A DNA stretch of 6,581 bases from an uncultured Hungatella sp. (GTDB lineage Bacteria; Bacillota; Clostridia; Lachnospirales; Lachnospiraceae), in assembly GCA_910588505.1 (NCBI GenBank), contig CAJUPQ010000120.1:1-6581 (forward strand), read 5' to 3'. The position numbers were made by a program, and so were the translations under genes. This document shows positions 4,690 through 6,581 of this stretch, one piece after another (positions within the stretch are counted from its first letter, which is position 1; every line of letters begins with the position of its first letter). Under the pieces are notes generated by a model. That model was not told the origin of the DNA. It saw only the letters and a program-made list of their open reading frames with translations, and made no database searches.

Positions 4690-6519
4690 ATGGATGATCT
4701 AACCAGAGAGACAGGGGCAGCAGATGCGATGAGCGAGCAGGAGATTTTGGAGCAGGAGATAGGGGAGCTGCCTGTAGGGTACATTTCGAAGAAAAACATT
4801 CACGGGAAGACGCGGTACTACCGTCAGTGGACGGAGAACGGGAAGATAAAGAGCCAGTATATCCGGGAGGAGGAGCTGGAGGAGGTTCAGGACCAGATCG
4901 CCAGGCGCAAGGAGCTGCAGCAGAGGTTAAAGGAGCTGAACCAAAAGGCCAAGGGAGCCAAGAGGGCCTCTTCGGGCGGCAGGGGCCGGGGGGCCGGAGT
5001 CATGGCGTTTCCGGAGCCGGACTATGAGACCAATGTGATCGTGGGCGAGGAGCTCCTTGCCATGGCGTCCAACATCCAGAGCAACCGGAAGCGGGATTGC
5101 TACAAAGAGCTTTCCGGGTATCTGTCCGGAGACGGCGGGGAGCGGGTGTGTATCGTCTGCGGCCTTCGCAGAACGGGGAAGACCACCATGATACGCCAGG
5201 CGATCCTGGATATGGAGCCGGAGGAGGCGAAACGGGCGGCCTACATCAAGACCACAGCGGCTGACAACATGGAGGTGATGAACCGGGATCTGCGGCGGCT
5301 GAACCAGCGGGGATACAGGTATGTGTTTATTGACGAGATCACTCTGATGGACGACTTTATCGATTCCGCGGCTATTCTTTCGGATATCTACGGGGCTCAG
5401 GGCATGCGCATTGTGCTGACAGGGACAGACTCCCTGGCCTTTGCCCTGACCATGCGTCAGGAGCTGTTTGACCGGGCCGTGACAGTTAGAACCACCTTTA
5501 TCCCTTTCAGGGAGTACAGCAGGCTTCTGGGGGCGGACAGCATCGACGAGTATATCCGGTACGGAGGGACTTTGAGGGCCAACAGGCCGTCGGGGACCGA
5601 GGGCGGGGAGGCGGGGATCATGGCCAGAGTGGACGGATCCAACGCCAAAGAGACCTTTGCCCTGTTTAAAGACTGGGATTCCACCAAAGATTATATCGAG
5701 AGCGCGGTGTGCCGCAACATCCAGAGATCCCTTGCGGGGAGCAAGGACAAGAGCCAGTTTGCCAGCCTGCGGGCCCTTCTTGACACAGGGGAGCTGATCG
5801 GGGCGGTGAACCAGATCATGGAGGACATGAACTTAAACTTCCTGCTTCTGGTGGCTGCGGACAACCCGGCGTTCCACGAGTTTCGCCTGGCAGTCTGGAA
5901 TATGCGCAACGAGAAAATGCGGAAGGAGCAGGCGGACGGGCTGACCAAGGCCCATTTGGCTCAGATCAAGGAGGCTCTGGTGGCCCTTGACCTGGTAGTG
6001 GAGTGTCCGGCGGAGACCACCAGGCCGGGGACGGAGCCTATAGAGAAGGTGATCTTCACCCAGCCGGGCATGCGGTACTGCCAGGTACAGACACTGGTGC
6101 AGGAGCTGGTCAACGGGGATCGGTTTGCCCCCTTAAGCCAGGTGGAGAAGAGAGAACTTGCCGAGCGCATTCTCATGGAGGTGCGGGGGAGGATGCTGGA
6201 GGAGATGGTGCTGATGGAGACGGAGAAGGCGCTGTCGGGCCGGTATCAGGTGTTTAAGATGCAGCTTGCCACCGGGGAGTTTGACATGGTAGTCTACGAC
6301 ACGGAGGAGAACAACTGTACCCTGTGCGAGGTGCGGGGCACCAACGGGGCGGCCAGAAACCGGTTCAGACGGGTGCCGGACGCGGAGAAATACCGGCAGA
6401 TCGAGAGACGGTTCGGGTCCATCCGGGAGCGGATCATGCTGTGCCGAGATCCTCAGCTTATGGGAAATGAAAGGGGCAAATACTGCCGGATCGAGGATTA
6501 CCTGCGGGGGCTTTCCTAG
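4690..6519 (+). CDS. P-loop ATPase of the AAA_14/DUF4143 (COG1373-like) type with N-terminal extension and nuclease-like C-terminus
   Basis: This is a 609-residue, probably cytoplasmic protein of unknown role. Residues 28-59 (PVGYISKKNIHGKTRYYRQW, then GKIKSQYIR) form a small basic beta module resembling DUF6788-type domains. An acidic/basic coiled-coil (60-90) and a Gly/Arg linker (93-104) follow. The ATPase core has Walker A GLRRTGKTT (158-166, Lys164), Walker B YVFIDEI (211-217, Asp215/Glu216) and a sensor-1-like strand, IVLTGTDS (241-248). Then comes DRAVTVRTTFIPFREY (261-276), matching the region after sensor 1 in AAA_14 proteins. The C-terminal part has GEFDMVVYD (529-537) and CEVRG (546-550), which fit the EVDFVV...EVK core of DUF4143 PD-(D/E)XK-like folds, with Asp532 and Glu547 present but the Lys replaced by Arg549. 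It has its own promoter and stands alone. Functions across the family are mostly unknown. Defence or mobile-element links are possible but not shown here. Confidence 0.85.
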   Translation: MDDLTRETGAADAMSEQEILEQEIGELPVGYISKKNIHGKTRYYRQWTENGKIKSQYIREEELEEVQDQIARRKELQQRLKELNQKAKGAKRASSGGRGRGAGVMAFPEPDYETNVIVGEELLAMASNIQSNRKRDCYKELSGYLSGDGGERVCIVCGLRRTGKTTMIRQAILDMEPEEAKRAAYIKTTAADNMEVMNRDLRRLNQRGYRYVFIDEITLMDDFIDSAAILSDIYGAQGMRIVLTGTDSLAFALTMRQELFDRAVTVRTTFIPFREYSRLLGADSIDEYIRYGGTLRANRPSGTEGGEAGIMARVDGSNAKETFALFKDWDSTKDYIESAVCRNIQRSLAGSKDKSQFASLRALLDTGELIGAVNQIMEDMNLNFLLLVAADNPAFHEFRLAVWNMRNEKMRKEQADGLTKAHLAQIKEALVALDLVVECPAETTRPGTEPIEKVIFTQPGMRYCQVQTLVQELVNGDRFAPLSQVEKRELAERILMEVRGRMLEEMVLMETEKALSGRYQVFKMQLATGEFDMVVYDTEENNCTLCEVRGTNGAARNRFRRVPDAEKYRQIERRFGSIRERIMLCRDPQLMGNERGKYCRIEDYLRGLS

Positions 6520-6581
6520 AGCGTGGTTGAAAATTCATTCCCGCCAGATGCGCGCCCCACTTCGCGGTATATTTGAGCCAA
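6520..6581. other. Non-coding 3' flank of the ATPase gene, cut by the window end
   Basis: After the TAG stop, 62 bases remain. They hold a GC-rich patch (GCCAGATGCGCGCCCCAC) followed by TTCGCGGTATATTTG. No hairpin with a T-tract is complete here. The patch is similar in style to the GC-rich stretch between dnaK and dnaJ (a GC-rich core, then TATAT and TTG), but I do not see a convincing base-by-base match. It could be the edge of a dispersed repeat. Confidence 0.25.

Noticed and set aside
1..6581. CRISPR array, tRNA or rRNA gene, insertion sequence ends
   Set aside because: There are no regularly spaced direct repeats and no cloverleaf or CCA-ended stretch. No transposase or terminal inverted repeat pair was found on reading both strands.

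Overview
The window looks like chromosomal DNA of a Gram-positive anaerobe of the Clostridia, most likely a Lachnospiraceae member of the Enterocloster/Lachnoclostridium type. This is an inference from the clostridial DnaK and DnaJ sequences, the secreted protein with aromatic cell-wall-binding repeats, strong GGAGG-type ribosome binding sites, and GC-rich core genes separated by AT-rich spacers. No 16S rRNA or other firm taxonomic marker is present. Every credible gene is on the + strand.

Layout. Positions 1-1822 are the end of the heat-shock chaperone operon: the 3' part of dnaK, a 148-bp spacer with a GC-rich structured stretch and a strong hairpin, then a complete dnaJ closed by a 15-bp stem. 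Positions 1870-2563 are AT-rich and hold a decayed endonuclease/exonuclease/phosphatase (EEP) superfamily gene, with a lost start codon, two opposite single-base frameshifts in A-tracts and a missing C-terminal catalytic end. An unidentified 38-codon C-terminal remnant follows it. Positions 2564-4011 hold proC (proline biosynthesis) and, overlapping its stop codon by an ATGA junction, a small secreted wall-binding-repeat protein. Positions 4012-4689 contain a short remnant resembling the end of a nucleotidyltransferase, a strong probably bidirectional terminator, and a promoter region with a clear sigma-A-type promoter straddled by a perfect 7-bp inverted repeat. Positions 4690-6519 encode a 609-residue P-loop ATPase of the AAA_14/DUF4143 type (COG1373-like), with an extra N-terminal basic and coiled-coil module and a C-terminal nuclease-like fold. 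The last 62 bases are non-coding.

How the parts relate. DnaK and DnaJ act together as a protein-folding machine, and the hairpin between them may set their ratio. proC and the wall protein are probably cotranscribed but have no obvious shared function. The ATPase has its own, possibly repressible, promoter and is insulated by the terminator upstream. The two AT-rich gene remnants on either side of proC and the wall protein suggest that the region after dnaJ has repeatedly gained and lost accessory genes. I see no complete new system here. The most interesting items are the ATPase with its dyad-flanked promoter, the decayed EEP gene and the structured dnaK-dnaJ spacer.
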